Shown here: positions 20,661-28,879 of the stretch, piece by piece | How positions within the stretch are numbered: the stretch's first letter is position 1 | Layout of the letters: the number at the start of each line of letters is the position of its first letter | From: Natronococcus pandeyae | Lineage (GTDB): Archaea > Halobacteriota > Halobacteria > Halobacteriales > Natrialbaceae | Assembly: GCF_008122205.1 (NCBI RefSeq) | Contig: NZ_PHNJ01000020.1 | Location: forward strand, 22,101-86,100 | DNA: 64,000 nucleotides | Reading direction: 5' to 3' | Made by a program: the position numbers and the translations under genes | The notes under the pieces: generated by a model | Seen by the model: only the letters and a program-made list of their open reading frames with translations | What the model was told of the DNA's origin: nothing | Databases searched by the model: none

Positions 20661-21344
20661 CTAGTTGATACGCATCTCGTCGACCGGTCCGCCGCCCTCG
20701 AGTTGCTCGCTCGCGAGCACGCGGTTCGCGCGACGGAGTCGCTCGGACAGCGCCTGGTGGGAGATTTCGAGTTCTCGCGCCAGTTCCTCGAGCGAGATTT
20801 CGCGGGGAACGTCGTAGTACCCATGTCGGTAGGCCTCGGCGATCGCCTCCTGCTGTGGGTCGGTCAGCGTCGCCGTCATCTCGAGGTTGCCGTCCTGATC
20901 GGCCTCGACCATCCGCCTGACGTCGACTCGAGCGTCGGACTCCTCGATGTCGTCGACAGCGACCGAGAGCCCCTCACGGTGGGGAAACAACAGCCGGAGC
21001 GTCCACTGACTGTCGTTCAGCCCCACCTCGAGAACCGTGCCATCGTTCGCGTGGATCGCATTACACACCGATCCAGCTTCCTCGGCATACTGAATCCGGT
21101 ACAGCCACTCGTCGTCTTCGGGTTGCTCGAGAAGTTCGTCGAACTCCTCGACGGTTCGATCCGCCGCGAGCGCCTCCTCGATGGCGTCTCGATCGGCACC
21201 CGAGAACCAGACGAGCGGCGCCGTTCGCGTCGAGTCCTCGACGACGACGCTCTCGACGCGCAACTCGAGGTCGGGAAGCGACCGGACCGTCTCTCCGAGC
21301 GCGAAGTCGTCGGGGGACAGCGTGACCTCTGCGATCGTCGTCAC
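20661..21344 (-). CDS. HTH-10 family (Bat-like) transcriptional regulator
   Basis: A 227-residue regulator starting at GTG. Its opening (TTIAEVTLSPDDFALGETV) and its HTH-10 domain (YYDVPREISLEELARELEISH, then ALSERLRRAN) are closest to the protein at 1734-2402, suggesting an intralineage duplication. The sensor-like N-terminal part contains LRLLFPHREGLSVAVDDIEE. It lies just upstream of the acyl-CoA dehydrogenase on the same strand (88-base gap) and might regulate it; that is inference from position only. Confidence 0.87.
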   Translation of the reverse strand: MTTIAEVTLSPDDFALGETVRSLPDLELRVESVVVEDSTRTAPLVWFSGADRDAIEEALAADRTVEEFDELLEQPEDDEWLYRIQYAEEAGSVCNAIHANDGTVLEVGLNDSQWTLRLLFPHREGLSVAVDDIEESDARVDVRRMVEADQDGNLEMTATLTDPQQEAIAEAYRHGYYDVPREISLEELARELEISHQALSERLRRANRVLASEQLEGGGPVDEMRIN

Positions 21345-21577
21345 GGTGGACTCACCTGGGTTAGCGCGCTCGAGTCCGGTTGCTGATCGATACTGTCGTC
21401 GAAAATGTACTGGGACTCGATACCTGTCATAGTGCCACCGATCCGGCCGTCGTTGTCACACGTTTCGTGCGTGGTGTTGACGGGGCGCTCGGATCGTGTT
21501 GGACGGAGAGAACGCTCGGATACGGTTGATGAGCAGGCCTATATATTCCAGTGATTTAAGAGAGGATCGAGTCGCGA

Positions 21578-22828
21578 CTAGCCGAGTCTCGCCAGCCGAT
21601 TGAGGGCGTACACCGTCTGTAACACGTCCACGCTCCGTCCGCGGTCGAAGACAAGTTCGTCGGTCTCGAGGACGTGCTCCAGGGTGTCCTGTGAGGCGTG
21701 TTCCGGGGCGGCCGCGATCCCGGCGTCGTTCTCGTCGACCCACTGCATCACGCGTCGGTCGCTCTTCGAGTCGCCCATCACGAGCGCGAACGGATCGTCC
21801 ACGCCGAGCACCTCCAGCGCGCGCTCGACGCCGACCACTTTGTTCAGTTCGAGGCTCCCGATCTCGGCGGCGTCGGCCTCGTAGTAGGCGACGTCGATGC
21901 GCTCGAGAACGTCCGCGAGCACGTCGGGGACGCGGTCGGCGTCGAGGTCGGGGTAGGCGCCGCTCTCCTCCAGGACGGTGCGAATCTCGGGGTCCTGGGC
22001 GGCGTAGAACGCGCGCGTCCAGTCGACGACGGTCTCACCGTTCGCGTCGTACTCGACGGCATCACCGACGGCGTCCGCGAGGAGGTCGATCTGGTAGACC
22101 AGCGCCTCGTCGATGATCTCTCTGGCGTCGGCCGAGCCAGTCTCGTAGTTGGGCTTCATCGTGATGTTGAACTCGTTGCCCTGCAGGTGACAGCCGCGTC
22201 GGAGCGAGTCGGGCGCCTCCGGGAGGATCCGCGTTCGAACGTCGTCGAAGACGTCGCGGATCTCGTCGTCCAGTTCCTCGTAGAGCAACTGCTTCGTCTC
22301 CGCACCGTGGCCCGGCGTGAACACGCCGGTGCCCGCCTCGTAGACGATCGAAAGCTCCCCCGAGTGGACGATCTCGCTGCCCAGTCCCTGGATGGCGAAC
22401 CCCTTGACGTTCTCCAGGGTTTGCCCGGTGCAGATCACGATCGGCACGCCGGCCTCGTGAAACTCCGTCAGGATGTGCAGCGTATCCCGGGGAATCTCGT
22501 TGTCGGTCCCGCCGGCGGAGCGCAGCGTCTCGTCGACGTCCAGTACGAGCACGTTCACCGGACGACCGTACTTGGCCTCGAGATCCAGCGCGGTGAAGGC
22601 CTGGTCGCGGGTCGCCCGCGAGGCAACTTCCGCGAACGTCTCGCCGGCGGCGAACGACGACCGAATCTCGTCCTTTCGGTCCTCGAGTTCCTCGTTCGCC
22701 TCCTGCCAGTGCTCGAGGGCGACCCGCGAGTCGATCGCGGGAAAGACGTCGACGAACTCCTGGTACTCCCGCAGCGTCTTCGTATCGTACTCGTCGTAGA
22801 GCTGATAGACGAGGTCGTACCGTTCCAT
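21578..22828 (-). CDS. HAD-superfamily hydrolase with N-terminal helical extension
   Basis: A 416-residue protein. The N-terminal 90 residues are helical and charged (MERYDLVYQLYDEYDTKTL). A HAD core follows: motif I LVLDVDETLRS (Asp97, Asp99), motif II VICTGQTLENVKG, and motif IV VMGDSKSDRRVM near residue 360, as in subclass IIB (Cof/SPP-like) phosphatases. The insert between motifs II and IV is large, containing GCHLQGNEFNITMKPNYE. The substrate may be a sugar phosphate, but this is a guess from the subclass. The start is the ATG at 22828; the frame extends upstream without coding character. Confidence 0.83.
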   Translation of the reverse strand: MERYDLVYQLYDEYDTKTLREYQEFVDVFPAIDSRVALEHWQEANEELEDRKDEIRSSFAAGETFAEVASRATRDQAFTALDLEAKYGRPVNVLVLDVDETLRSAGGTDNEIPRDTLHILTEFHEAGVPIVICTGQTLENVKGFAIQGLGSEIVHSGELSIVYEAGTGVFTPGHGAETKQLLYEELDDEIRDVFDDVRTRILPEAPDSLRRGCHLQGNEFNITMKPNYETGSADAREIIDEALVYQIDLLADAVGDAVEYDANGETVVDWTRAFYAAQDPEIRTVLEESGAYPDLDADRVPDVLADVLERIDVAYYEADAAEIGSLELNKVVGVERALEVLGVDDPFALVMGDSKSDRRVMQWVDENDAGIAAAPEHASQDTLEHVLETDELVFDRGRSVDVLQTVYALNRLARLG

Positions 22829-23318
22829 ACCAAATATACGGGTGAGGCAGGGGATAACGATTGTCGATACTGACAGTTTTTCGAGGGGGTCTATCCGTCG
22901 GGGGCGATCCGGGATCGGAAGACGAAGCCGTCCGGACAGAAATCGAACGAAGCGCTGACGAACCGGTCTCGGCGACGTCGCCGGGATCCCGACGGCGGAA
23001 GGAGACGTGCCGCGTCTCGATCTCGGCTGACTCGAGACTCTCGACGGACGCTCGTTCACCCTGGGCGATTCCCGCCGCTCGAGTCCCGAGGGGTAGCCGG
23101 TAGACCTCCGACGGAGACGGCGCCGAGAGACTCGCCTCGTCCCGGGGAACCGTAATCGAACGCGCGAGGCGGATAGCGGCGTGCGAAACGGTGCAATTCG
23201 ACCTTTCGACCCAACGAGGCGTTCCGAACGTCACGTCTCCCGCCCGTTTGTTACCGATTTCGAGGCGACGTTCGTCAACTGCGACACGACTATAAAAACG
23301 GCGTGCAAACTTCGAGGT
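22829..23318. other. 490-base intergenic region
   Basis: A divergent gap between the HAD gene and gfcR. Open frames here (for example 22861-23103) have Arg/Ser-rich shadow composition and no recognisable domain. The only feature I can support is the gfcR TATA box at its right end; no RNA gene or repeat was recognised. Confidence 0.5.
23291..23297 (+). promoter_or_regulatory. TATA box for gfcR
   Basis: The sequence tataaaa is 22-28 bases ahead of the ATG at 23319, a canonical leaderless haloarchaeal promoter that fixes the gene start. Confidence 0.75.
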
Positions 23319-23969
23319 ATGAAAAACGTTGACGATCTCATCGAGAGTGCCGCCGAACTCGCAGACCAGGGGCTCTCGAAGGGTGAAATCGCGGACGAAC
23401 TGAACGTGTCTCGAGAGACCGCCAGCTGGCTGGTCGAGCGCAGCGGCGTGACGGCCGAGCCGACGAGCCAGACGAGTGAGACGGCGACCGGTGCCGGCGG
23501 CCCGCAGGACATCCACGTCGACTGGTCCGCAGTCGGCCGCGACAGCAAACGCATGGGGGCGATCGCCGAGGCGATGGCCGACCTGCTCGCTAAACACGGC
23601 GAGGACGTCGATCTGACGGTCGGCATCGAGAAGGCGGGCGGCCCCATCGCCACGCTCATCGCGCGGGAACTCGAGACCGATCTCTCGACGTACACGCCGG
23701 CCAAACACCAGTGGGAGGAAGGTGACATCGAGGACCTCGGCGGAACGTTCTCGCGTAACTTCGCCGGAATCCGCAATCGCGAGTGTTACATCGTCGACGA
23801 CACCATCACCAGCGGCACGACGATGCGTGAAACGATCAAGGCGATCCGCGCGCAGGGAGGCGAGCCACTCGCATGTGTCGTCCTGGCGGACAAACAGGGT
23901 CTCGAGGAACTCGAGGGCGTCCCCGTTTACTCGCTGTTGCAGGTCATCAGCGTCGGCAAAGAAGACTAA
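23319..23969 (+). CDS. gfcR: PRTase-like transcriptional regulator GfcR
   Basis: A 216-residue protein with an N-terminal helix-turn-helix (about residues 5-42: DLIESAAELADQGLSKGEIADEL, then SRETASWLVERSG) fused to a type I phosphoribosyltransferase domain. The PRPP motif is CYIVDDTITSGTT (about 148-160). In Haloferax the homologue GfcR activates glucose and fructose catabolic genes; it is often mis-annotated as orotate phosphoribosyltransferase-like PyrE. The HTH supports the regulator role here. The start is set by the TATA box at 23291. Confidence 0.9.
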   Translation: MKNVDDLIESAAELADQGLSKGEIADELNVSRETASWLVERSGVTAEPTSQTSETATGAGGPQDIHVDWSAVGRDSKRMGAIAEAMADLLAKHGEDVDLTVGIEKAGGPIATLIARELETDLSTYTPAKHQWEEGDIEDLGGTFSRNFAGIRNRECYIVDDTITSGTTMRETIKAIRAQGGEPLACVVLADKQGLEELEGVPVYSLLQVISVGKED

Positions 23970-24271
23970 GCAGATCACCCGATTCGAGCCTCGAATCCCT
24001 CACTCGAGGGGACCTTGGTTTCGTTTCCGATCGAATCGAGAGGGTAATTGCAGGTTTTCCTCCAGCAAGCGGACCGTCGAAATCGTTCGATCGATGATTG
24101 CCCCTCACGGACGTTACATCTCGAGGTGGCAATGACTCTTCTCGAGTGATACAGTTCGTTTCGCTCGAAATCGAGTAGTACGTAACTGTACTTTGTTTCC
24201 GCGACAATGGCAATAGGCAGTGCATTCTCTTTGTGTTCGGCGTCCCCCAACGTAGTGCTGAGTGATAAACT
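23970..24271. other. 302-base intergenic region
   Basis: The gap between gfcR and the acidic lipoprotein is more AT-rich than average. Frames present are short and without haloarchaeal codon bias. AT-rich stretches near 24177-24200 (agtagtacgtaactgtactttgtttcc region) could hold a promoter for the downstream gene, but no clear TATA lies at leaderless distance. Confidence 0.4.
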
Positions 24272-24604
24272 ATGGATGACTACGTCACACGCCGACGAAT
24301 GCTTGCACTGAGCGGTGCGGTTAGCGCTGCCGTGCTCGCAGGATGTAACGGAGATCCCGAAGAGGAAGAGGATCCGGAGGAAGAGCCGGAAGAGGATCCA
24401 GAAGAAGAGGATCCTGAAGAGGAAGATCCAGAAGAAGAAGAAGAAGAGGATCCTGAAGAGGAGGACCCTGAAGAGGAAGAGGACGATCCGATGGAGGACG
24501 ACGAAGAAGAGGAAGAGGACGACCCGATGGATGACGACGAAGAAGAGGAAGACGAAGAAGACGACGATCCGATGGACGACGACGAGGAAGAGGAGGACGA
24601 ATAA
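24272..24604 (+). CDS. small Tat lipoprotein with Asp/Glu repeat tail
   Basis: A 110-residue protein. It has TRRRMLALSG (twin arginine) and the lipobox VLAGC with Cys25. Everything after Cys25 is low-complexity Glu/Asp/Pro/Met: first runs of DPEEE and EEDPEEEDPEEE, then DDPMDDDEEEE units. The DNA is correspondingly repetitive (gaagaggaagatccag-like units), so its length may vary between strains. Mature protein would be an acidic surface-anchored polymer of about 85 residues; no function is recognised. Confidence 0.75.
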   Translation: MDDYVTRRRMLALSGAVSAAVLAGCNGDPEEEEDPEEEPEEDPEEEDPEEEDPEEEEEEDPEEEDPEEEEDDPMEDDEEEEEDDPMDDDEEEEDEEDDDPMDDDEEEEDE

Positions 24605-24949
24605 TCCATTTCGACCACCTCGAGCACCCATCCAGACGGGTCGACATTTCTTCGCGGTCGACAGTCGGGTCTACCGAACAGCGATCGGCCTGGAGAGCGT
24701 CGCGTTTCTCGGTCCGAGGCTGGCCTCGAGACTCGTCAGGGAGTACGGCCACTGTCTGCAGGCCCGCGACGAAATCACGCCGCTTCCGCTCTGACCGACG
24801 AGAGTGTTATCGAAGTCGTCGGCAGAGGCGATACCGACGATGCGAACGCAGACGGGATCGGCGGCCAGTAGCTGCGCCGATTTCGATCCATCGCCGGTTG
24901 CTGCGGCTCGGCGGGCGACGCGGCTGCGATAAAAGAGGACGTGACGGAG
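24605..24949. other. 345-base intergenic region with possible gene remnant
   Basis: One plus-strand frame (about 24630-24794, ending TGA) reads TGRHFFAVDSRVYRTAI and RLVREYGHCLQARDE with fair coding bias but no start codon, so it could be a decayed gene end. The rest (24795-24949) shows nothing recognisable. Confidence 0.3.
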
Positions 24950-25912
24950 TTAGCCGTGGATCCCCATCGCTTCGATCTGTTCCTGGTACCGGTTTCGGAT
25001 CGTAACTTCGGTCACCTGCGCGACGTCTGCGACCTCTCGCTGAGTCTTTTTCTCGTTACACAGCAGGGATGCGGCGTAGATCGCAGCCGCGGCGTAGCCG
25101 GTCGGTGACTTACCCGACAGCAGTCCTTCCTCGGCCGTTTTCTCGATGATTTCGTTGGCCTTGGTCTGGACCTCTTCGGACAACTCGAGTTCAGAACAGA
25201 AGCGCGGGACGTATTTTTTCGGGTCGACGGGGCGCATCTCGAGGCCGAGTTCCTGCGAGATGTACCGATACGTGCGACCGATCTCCTTTCGTTCGACGCG
25301 TGAGACTTCCGAGATTTCTTCTAAGCTGCGCGGAATGCCTTCCTTCCGACAGGCAGCGTACAGTGCGGACGTGGCGACGCCCTCGATCGAGCGTCCACGG
25401 ATGAGGTCCTCTTTGAGCGCGCGTCGATAGATGACCGACGCGACCTCACGAACCGACCGCGGCACACCCAGTGCCGAGGCCATCCGGTCGATTTCGGAGA
25501 GCGCGAACTGCAGGTTGCGCTCGCCAGCGTCCTTCGTTCGGATTCGCTCCTGCCACTTGCGCAGTCGGTGCATCTGACTGCGCTTTTTCGAGGAAATCGA
25601 ACGACCGTAGGCGTCCTTGTCCTTCCAGTCGATCGTGGTCGTCAGCCCCTTGTCGTGCATCGTCTGAGTCGTCGGCGCACCGACGCGGGACTTCTCCTGA
25701 CGTTCCTGGTGATTGAACGCCCGCCACTCTGGACCAGGATCAATTTTCTCCTCCTCCACGACGAGCCCACAGTCTTCACAGATGAGCTCACCCCTGTCGG
25801 AGTCTTTCACGAGGTTATCCGATTCACACTCGGGGCAGGCACGTACCCCCTCCTGATCCTCGGTCTCGTCCGTCTCACGCATTCGCTCCCGCTGGCGGGT
25901 GGACCGTGTCAT
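24950..25912 (-). CDS. tfb: transcription initiation factor TFB
   Basis: Archaeal TFIIB homologue of 320 residues that recruits RNA polymerase to TBP-bound promoters. The N-terminal zinc ribbon has Cys26, Cys29, Cys45 and Cys48. The B-finger/linker contains [19 protein letters not shown]. Two cyclin repeats follow, with [19 protein letters not shown] in the first and [17 protein letters not shown] in the second, ending in an HTH ([19 protein letters not shown]). Haloarchaea carry several TFBs; which one this is cannot be told. The promoter carries a striking palindrome (25922-25937). Confidence 0.96.
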   Translation of the reverse strand: MTRSTRQRERMRETDETEDQEGVRACPECESDNLVKDSDRGELICEDCGLVVEEEKIDPGPEWRAFNHQERQEKSRVGAPTTQTMHDKGLTTTIDWKDKDAYGRSISSKKRSQMHRLRKWQERIRTKDAGERNLQFALSEIDRMASALGVPRSVREVASVIYRRALKEDLIRGRSIEGVATSALYAACRKEGIPRSLEEISEVSRVERKEIGRTYRYISQELGLEMRPVDPKKYVPRFCSELELSEEVQTKANEIIEKTAEEGLLSGKSPTGYAAAAIYAASLLCNEKKTQREVADVAQVTEVTIRNRYQEQIEAMGIHG

Positions 25913-25921
25913 CGCGCTTTT

Positions 25922-25937
25922 ATAGTAGTACTACTAT
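25922..25937. promoter_or_regulatory. perfect 16-bp palindrome in the tfb promoter
   Basis: The sequence atagtagtactactat equals its own reverse complement. On the minus strand it lies between a TATA-like element (ttatatacc, 25938-25946 region) and the tfb start codon 10 bases downstream, so it would overlap the transcription start region. That is a typical position for a repressor operator. Confidence 0.6.
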
Positions 25938-26042
25938 GGTATATAAGTTCTGGGTTTTCGTTTTCGACCACTGATCCGTATTTGCCGAAAAAGGCACTCA
26001 CAGGCGTTCAAGCGGGGGGTTTACGCATAGAAACCGGAAAAC

Positions 26043-26049
26043 ATTTATT
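26043..26049 (+). promoter_or_regulatory. TATA box for rnhA
   Basis: The sequence atttatt is 26-32 bases ahead of the ATG at 26075, consistent with a leaderless rnhA transcript diverging from tfb. Confidence 0.6.
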
Positions 26050-26074
26050 CGGTTCTGATCGACCACAGGCACGA

Positions 26075-26668
26075 ATGCCGGTCATCGAGTGTGACGTCGA
26101 CGTAGCCCGCGACCGTCTCGAGGAAGTAGGCGTGACCGTCGAACCCGGAAACACCGATCACGAGCGCTGGCGAGCCACTCGCGACGATGCGACGGCGGTG
26201 GCCTACGACGACAAGGTCGTGATCCAGGGCGAAAATCCGCGAAAACTCGAGGCGCTGCTCCGCGACGGCGGCGGTCGGGCGCACGTCTACTTCGACGGGG
26301 CGTGCCGCGGCAATCCTGGCCCCGCGGCTATCGGCTGGCTGATCGTCACCGGCGACGGTATCGTCGCCGAGGGGAACGAACGGATCGGTCGCGCGACGAA
26401 CAACCAGGCGGAGTACGCCGCGCTGATCACGGCCCTCGAGGCGGCCCGCGAGTACGGCTACGACGAGGTACACGCCCGTGGCGACTCCGAACTCATCGTC
26501 AAACAGGTCCGAGGCGAGTACGACACGAACAACCCAGAACTGCGCGAAAAGCGGGTGACCGCGCTCGAACTGCTCTCTTCGTTCGACGAGTGGACGCTCG
26601 AGCACGTCCCGCGCGAGGTCAACAACCGGGCGGACGGACTCGCGAACGAGGCCCTGGACCAGGGGTAA
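26075..26668 (+). CDS. rnhA: ribonuclease HI, haloarchaeal type
   Basis: A 197-residue type 1 RNase H that degrades the RNA strand of RNA-DNA hybrids. An N-terminal domain of about 65 residues, typical of the haloarchaeal form, precedes the catalytic core. The DEDD residues are Asp74 (VYFDGACRGNPGPA), Glu113 (NNQAEYAAL), Asp137 (ARGDSELIVKQV) and Asp187 (NNRADGLANEAL). The start is supported by the TATA box at 26043. The following gene, 57 bases on, is its usual haloarchaeal partner. Confidence 0.94.
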   Translation: MPVIECDVDVARDRLEEVGVTVEPGNTDHERWRATRDDATAVAYDDKVVIQGENPRKLEALLRDGGGRAHVYFDGACRGNPGPAAIGWLIVTGDGIVAEGNERIGRATNNQAEYAALITALEAAREYGYDEVHARGDSELIVKQVRGEYDTNNPELREKRVTALELLSSFDEWTLEHVPREVNNRADGLANEALDQG

Positions 26669-26725
26669 GCGACGCGGCTGATCCGACATCGGCAAGCGAA
26701 AAAGCCCGCAGTGCGAAGCGTTCCT

Positions 26726-27376
26726 ATGAGCGATCGATTCGCAGGCGACCACGGCGGTGAGGACGACGTCACCGACCCGGCGGACGACGCCGACGAACCG
26801 GAGGCTACCGGAAACGAACTCCCCGACGAGGTCGTGGACGAAGCCGAACGTCGGACCCGCCTCGCACGCACCGCGACCGACGAGAACGAGCGCGCCGTCC
26901 ACCTCGACCGACGTAGTCAACTGCTCGAGGAGTACGAGTTCACCGCTCGCGTTCGGGAGGACGACGACGCGACCCTCGTGCTCCACCCGGCGGAGTGGAA
27001 CGCGGACGGCGTCATCAGGACGGATCGCATCGAGGACATCTCGCGCGCGGTCGAAATCCCGCTCGAGGGGGCCGAAGATCCCGACGACTGGAACGCAGTA
27101 GACGAGCACAACCGCGAACTCGCCGCCGAGGTCAGAGCAGCCCACGGCGACGTCCACGGCGACAACGCGCTCGCGCTCGCGGACTTCTTCGGGAATCACT
27201 ACGCGAAGCCGATCGAATCCGCGACGGCCGCGGAGCTCGAGGAGTTCTGTCGTGACTACTTCGTACGGAACGCGTGGCCATCGGCAAAACAACGGGACGT
27301 GATCGAGGAATCGATCCGTCTCGTTTTCCAGACGGCTGCGGAACCGGTGCCCGAATTTCGGAAACAGCCGTCGTAG
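26726..27376 (+). CDS. conserved haloarchaeal protein downstream of rnhA
   Basis: A 216-residue very acidic soluble protein of the kind annotated in haloarchaea as the rnhA operon protein (DUF7108-like, tentative). It contains DEVVDEAERRTRLARTATDENER (helical) and a C-terminal helical part ending EEFCRDYFVRNAWPSAKQRDV. No catalytic motif is seen. The ATG at 26726 (MSDRFAGDHGG) is chosen. Conserved position suggests a nucleic-acid role with RNase HI, but this is inference. Confidence 0.8.
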   Translation: MSDRFAGDHGGEDDVTDPADDADEPEATGNELPDEVVDEAERRTRLARTATDENERAVHLDRRSQLLEEYEFTARVREDDDATLVLHPAEWNADGVIRTDRIEDISRAVEIPLEGAEDPDDWNAVDEHNRELAAEVRAAHGDVHGDNALALADFFGNHYAKPIESATAAELEEFCRDYFVRNAWPSAKQRDVIEESIRLVFQTAAEPVPEFRKQPS

Positions 27377-27380
27377 CGAT

Positions 27381-27740
27381 TCAGTAGCTCTCGTCGACGA
27401 TCTCGCTGATCTCGTCCGCGCGGTCGTCGCCGGTAACGACCTTCGAGAGCGTCCACTGGATCCCGTCGAGAACGGCCTCGTAGCCCTCGTCGGTCAGGGA
27501 GTACTGGTTGGTTCGTTTGTCGAGTTCGCTCTTCTCGACCAGTCCGAGCTCGACGAGTTCGTCGAGGTTCGGGTAGAGTCGGCCGTGGTTGACCTCCGTC
27601 CCGTAGTACTCCTCGAGTTCCCGCTTGATCGCCAGGCCGTACATCGGCTCCTTGGCGAGGATGGTGAGGATGTTGTTCTGGAACGCGGTAAGTTCGCGTG
27701 CGATACTCTGGTCGCCGGTGATTGATTGTGCCTCTGACAT
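27381..27740 (-). CDS. PadR family transcriptional regulator
   Basis: A 119-residue winged-helix protein with the PadR pattern: LTAFQNNILTILAKEPMYGL, AIKRELEEYYGTEVNHGRLYPNLDELVELGLVEK and RTNQYSLTDEGYEAV. PadR proteins are dimeric repressors responding to phenolics or antibiotics, but haloarchaeal members are mostly uncharacterised. It converges on the gene at 26726 with a 4-base gap and diverges from the pyrophosphatase gene. Confidence 0.9.
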   Translation of the reverse strand: MSEAQSITGDQSIARELTAFQNNILTILAKEPMYGLAIKRELEEYYGTEVNHGRLYPNLDELVELGLVEKSELDKRTNQYSLTDEGYEAVLDGIQWTLSKVVTGDDRADEISEIVDESY

Positions 27741-27943
27741 AGCTGCGCAAATGTCACCAAACTATTTAAGACTTGTCAACTATTCGTTCGAATCGACCGG
27801 TCAGCTGTCGTCTAACCGACCGTGTCGACACAGATACAGCGGCGTATCTGGACCAGTCTCTGCCGGCTGGCCGCCAGCCGTCACCTGTGATCTCCAACAC
27901 GATTACGAAAGTACTTTTTGATCCACCGTGGAGTTTCGGGTAC

Positions 27944-28477
27944 ATGGTCAATCTCTGGGAAGACCTCGAAACAGGACCGAATGCACCCGAAGAAATCTAT
28001 GCTGTCGTCGAGTGTCTCAAAGGCGAGCGTAACAAGTACGAGTACGACAAGGACGTTCCCGGCGTCGTTCTCGATCGCGTACTCCACTCGAACGTTCACT
28101 ACCCTTCGGATTACGGCTTCATCCCGCAGTCGTACTACGACGACGAGGATCCCTTCGACGTGCTCGTCCTCGTCGAGGACCAGACGTTCCCCGGCTGCGT
28201 CATCGAGGCTCGTCCCGTCGCACTCATGAAGATGGACGACGACGGCGAGCAGGACGACAAGGTCATCGCCGTTCCGAGCGAGGATCCGCGCTACGATCAC
28301 ATCGAGGACCTCGAGGACATTCCCCAGCAGCAACTCGACGAGATCGACGAGTTCTTCACAACCTACAAGAACTTAGAGGAGGGCAAGGAAGTCGAGACGC
28401 TGGGCTGGGAGGACAGGCAGGCCGCCTACGACGCGATCGAGCACGCACAGGATCTCTACGAAGAGCACTTCGAATAG
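27944..28477 (+). CDS. ppa: inorganic pyrophosphatase
   Basis: Family I soluble pyrophosphatase of 177 residues, hydrolysing PPi to drive biosynthesis. The metal-binding signature is YYDDEDPFDVLVL (Asp67, Asp69 and Asp72), preceded by YEYDKD and YPSDYGFIP, and followed by KVIAVPSEDPRYDHI. The ATG at 27944 gives MVNLWEDLETGPNAP, the usual start. The poly-T stretch gtactttttga about 27-34 bases upstream is the likely promoter element. Confidence 0.96.
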   Translation: MVNLWEDLETGPNAPEEIYAVVECLKGERNKYEYDKDVPGVVLDRVLHSNVHYPSDYGFIPQSYYDDEDPFDVLVLVEDQTFPGCVIEARPVALMKMDDDGEQDDKVIAVPSEDPRYDHIEDLEDIPQQQLDEIDEFFTTYKNLEEGKEVETLGWEDRQAAYDAIEHAQDLYEEHFE

Positions 28478-28566
28478 CGAGGCATCGCCTCTTCTCTCGG
28501 TATTGGTTCCCTCGGATTCACCAGAGTTATCTTCGCCCCGAGGACGCATGCATTATGAGCATGGGT

Positions 28567-28575
28567 AATTTTATT
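28567..28575 (+). promoter_or_regulatory. TATA-like box for a small gene
   Basis: The sequence aattttatt is 28-36 bases ahead of the in-frame ATG at 28603, the distance expected for a leaderless haloarchaeal promoter. Confidence 0.5.
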
Positions 28576-28602
28576 GAGTGGGCTGCCGTAGTGACGTCCG
28601 TC

Positions 28603-28743
28603 ATGGCAGCAACCAACCCGTCCCCACGAGAGTCCGTGTCGGCCGACGAGCCGGCCGACTCCGGTACCGGAATGGCCCATCTGACGGTCGTTCCGACGAA
28701 CTTCGACTCCGACCGACGGACGACGGACGATCCGAACGCGTAA
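28603..28743 (+). CDS. possible 46-residue small protein
   Basis: A short frame, MAATNPSPRESVSADEPADS onward, with haloarchaeal codon bias and an acidic, Ser/Thr-rich sequence ending in RRTTDDPNA. The frame opens earlier (ATG 28555), but that part overlaps the TATA-like box at 28567, so the ATG at 28603 is preferred. No family is recognised. It sits between ppa and the phosphodiesterase on the same strand. Confidence 0.45.
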   Translation: MAATNPSPRESVSADEPADSGTGMAHLTVVPTNFDSDRRTTDDPNA

Positions 28744-28879
28744 TCTCCTTACTGGCGGTAGCTGTTCGTTGCCCACACTCTGGTAGTCGCTGTGAGAACT
28801 CCGGGAGACGTCGCCACCCGTTCTCGAAAACAGTGTCTCGAAACGAACCTTCTTGTATGCGGTCGGACTACGGGCCCTT

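Noticed and set aside
22062..23978. 638-residue minus-strand frame across the HAD and gfcR genes
   Set aside because: It crosses two well-supported genes in another frame or strand and has shadow composition.
23990..24020. tRNA-like ttcgaatcc-type segment (cctcgaatccctc)
   Set aside because: No acceptor stem, anticodon arm or CCA-side pairing could be drawn around it.
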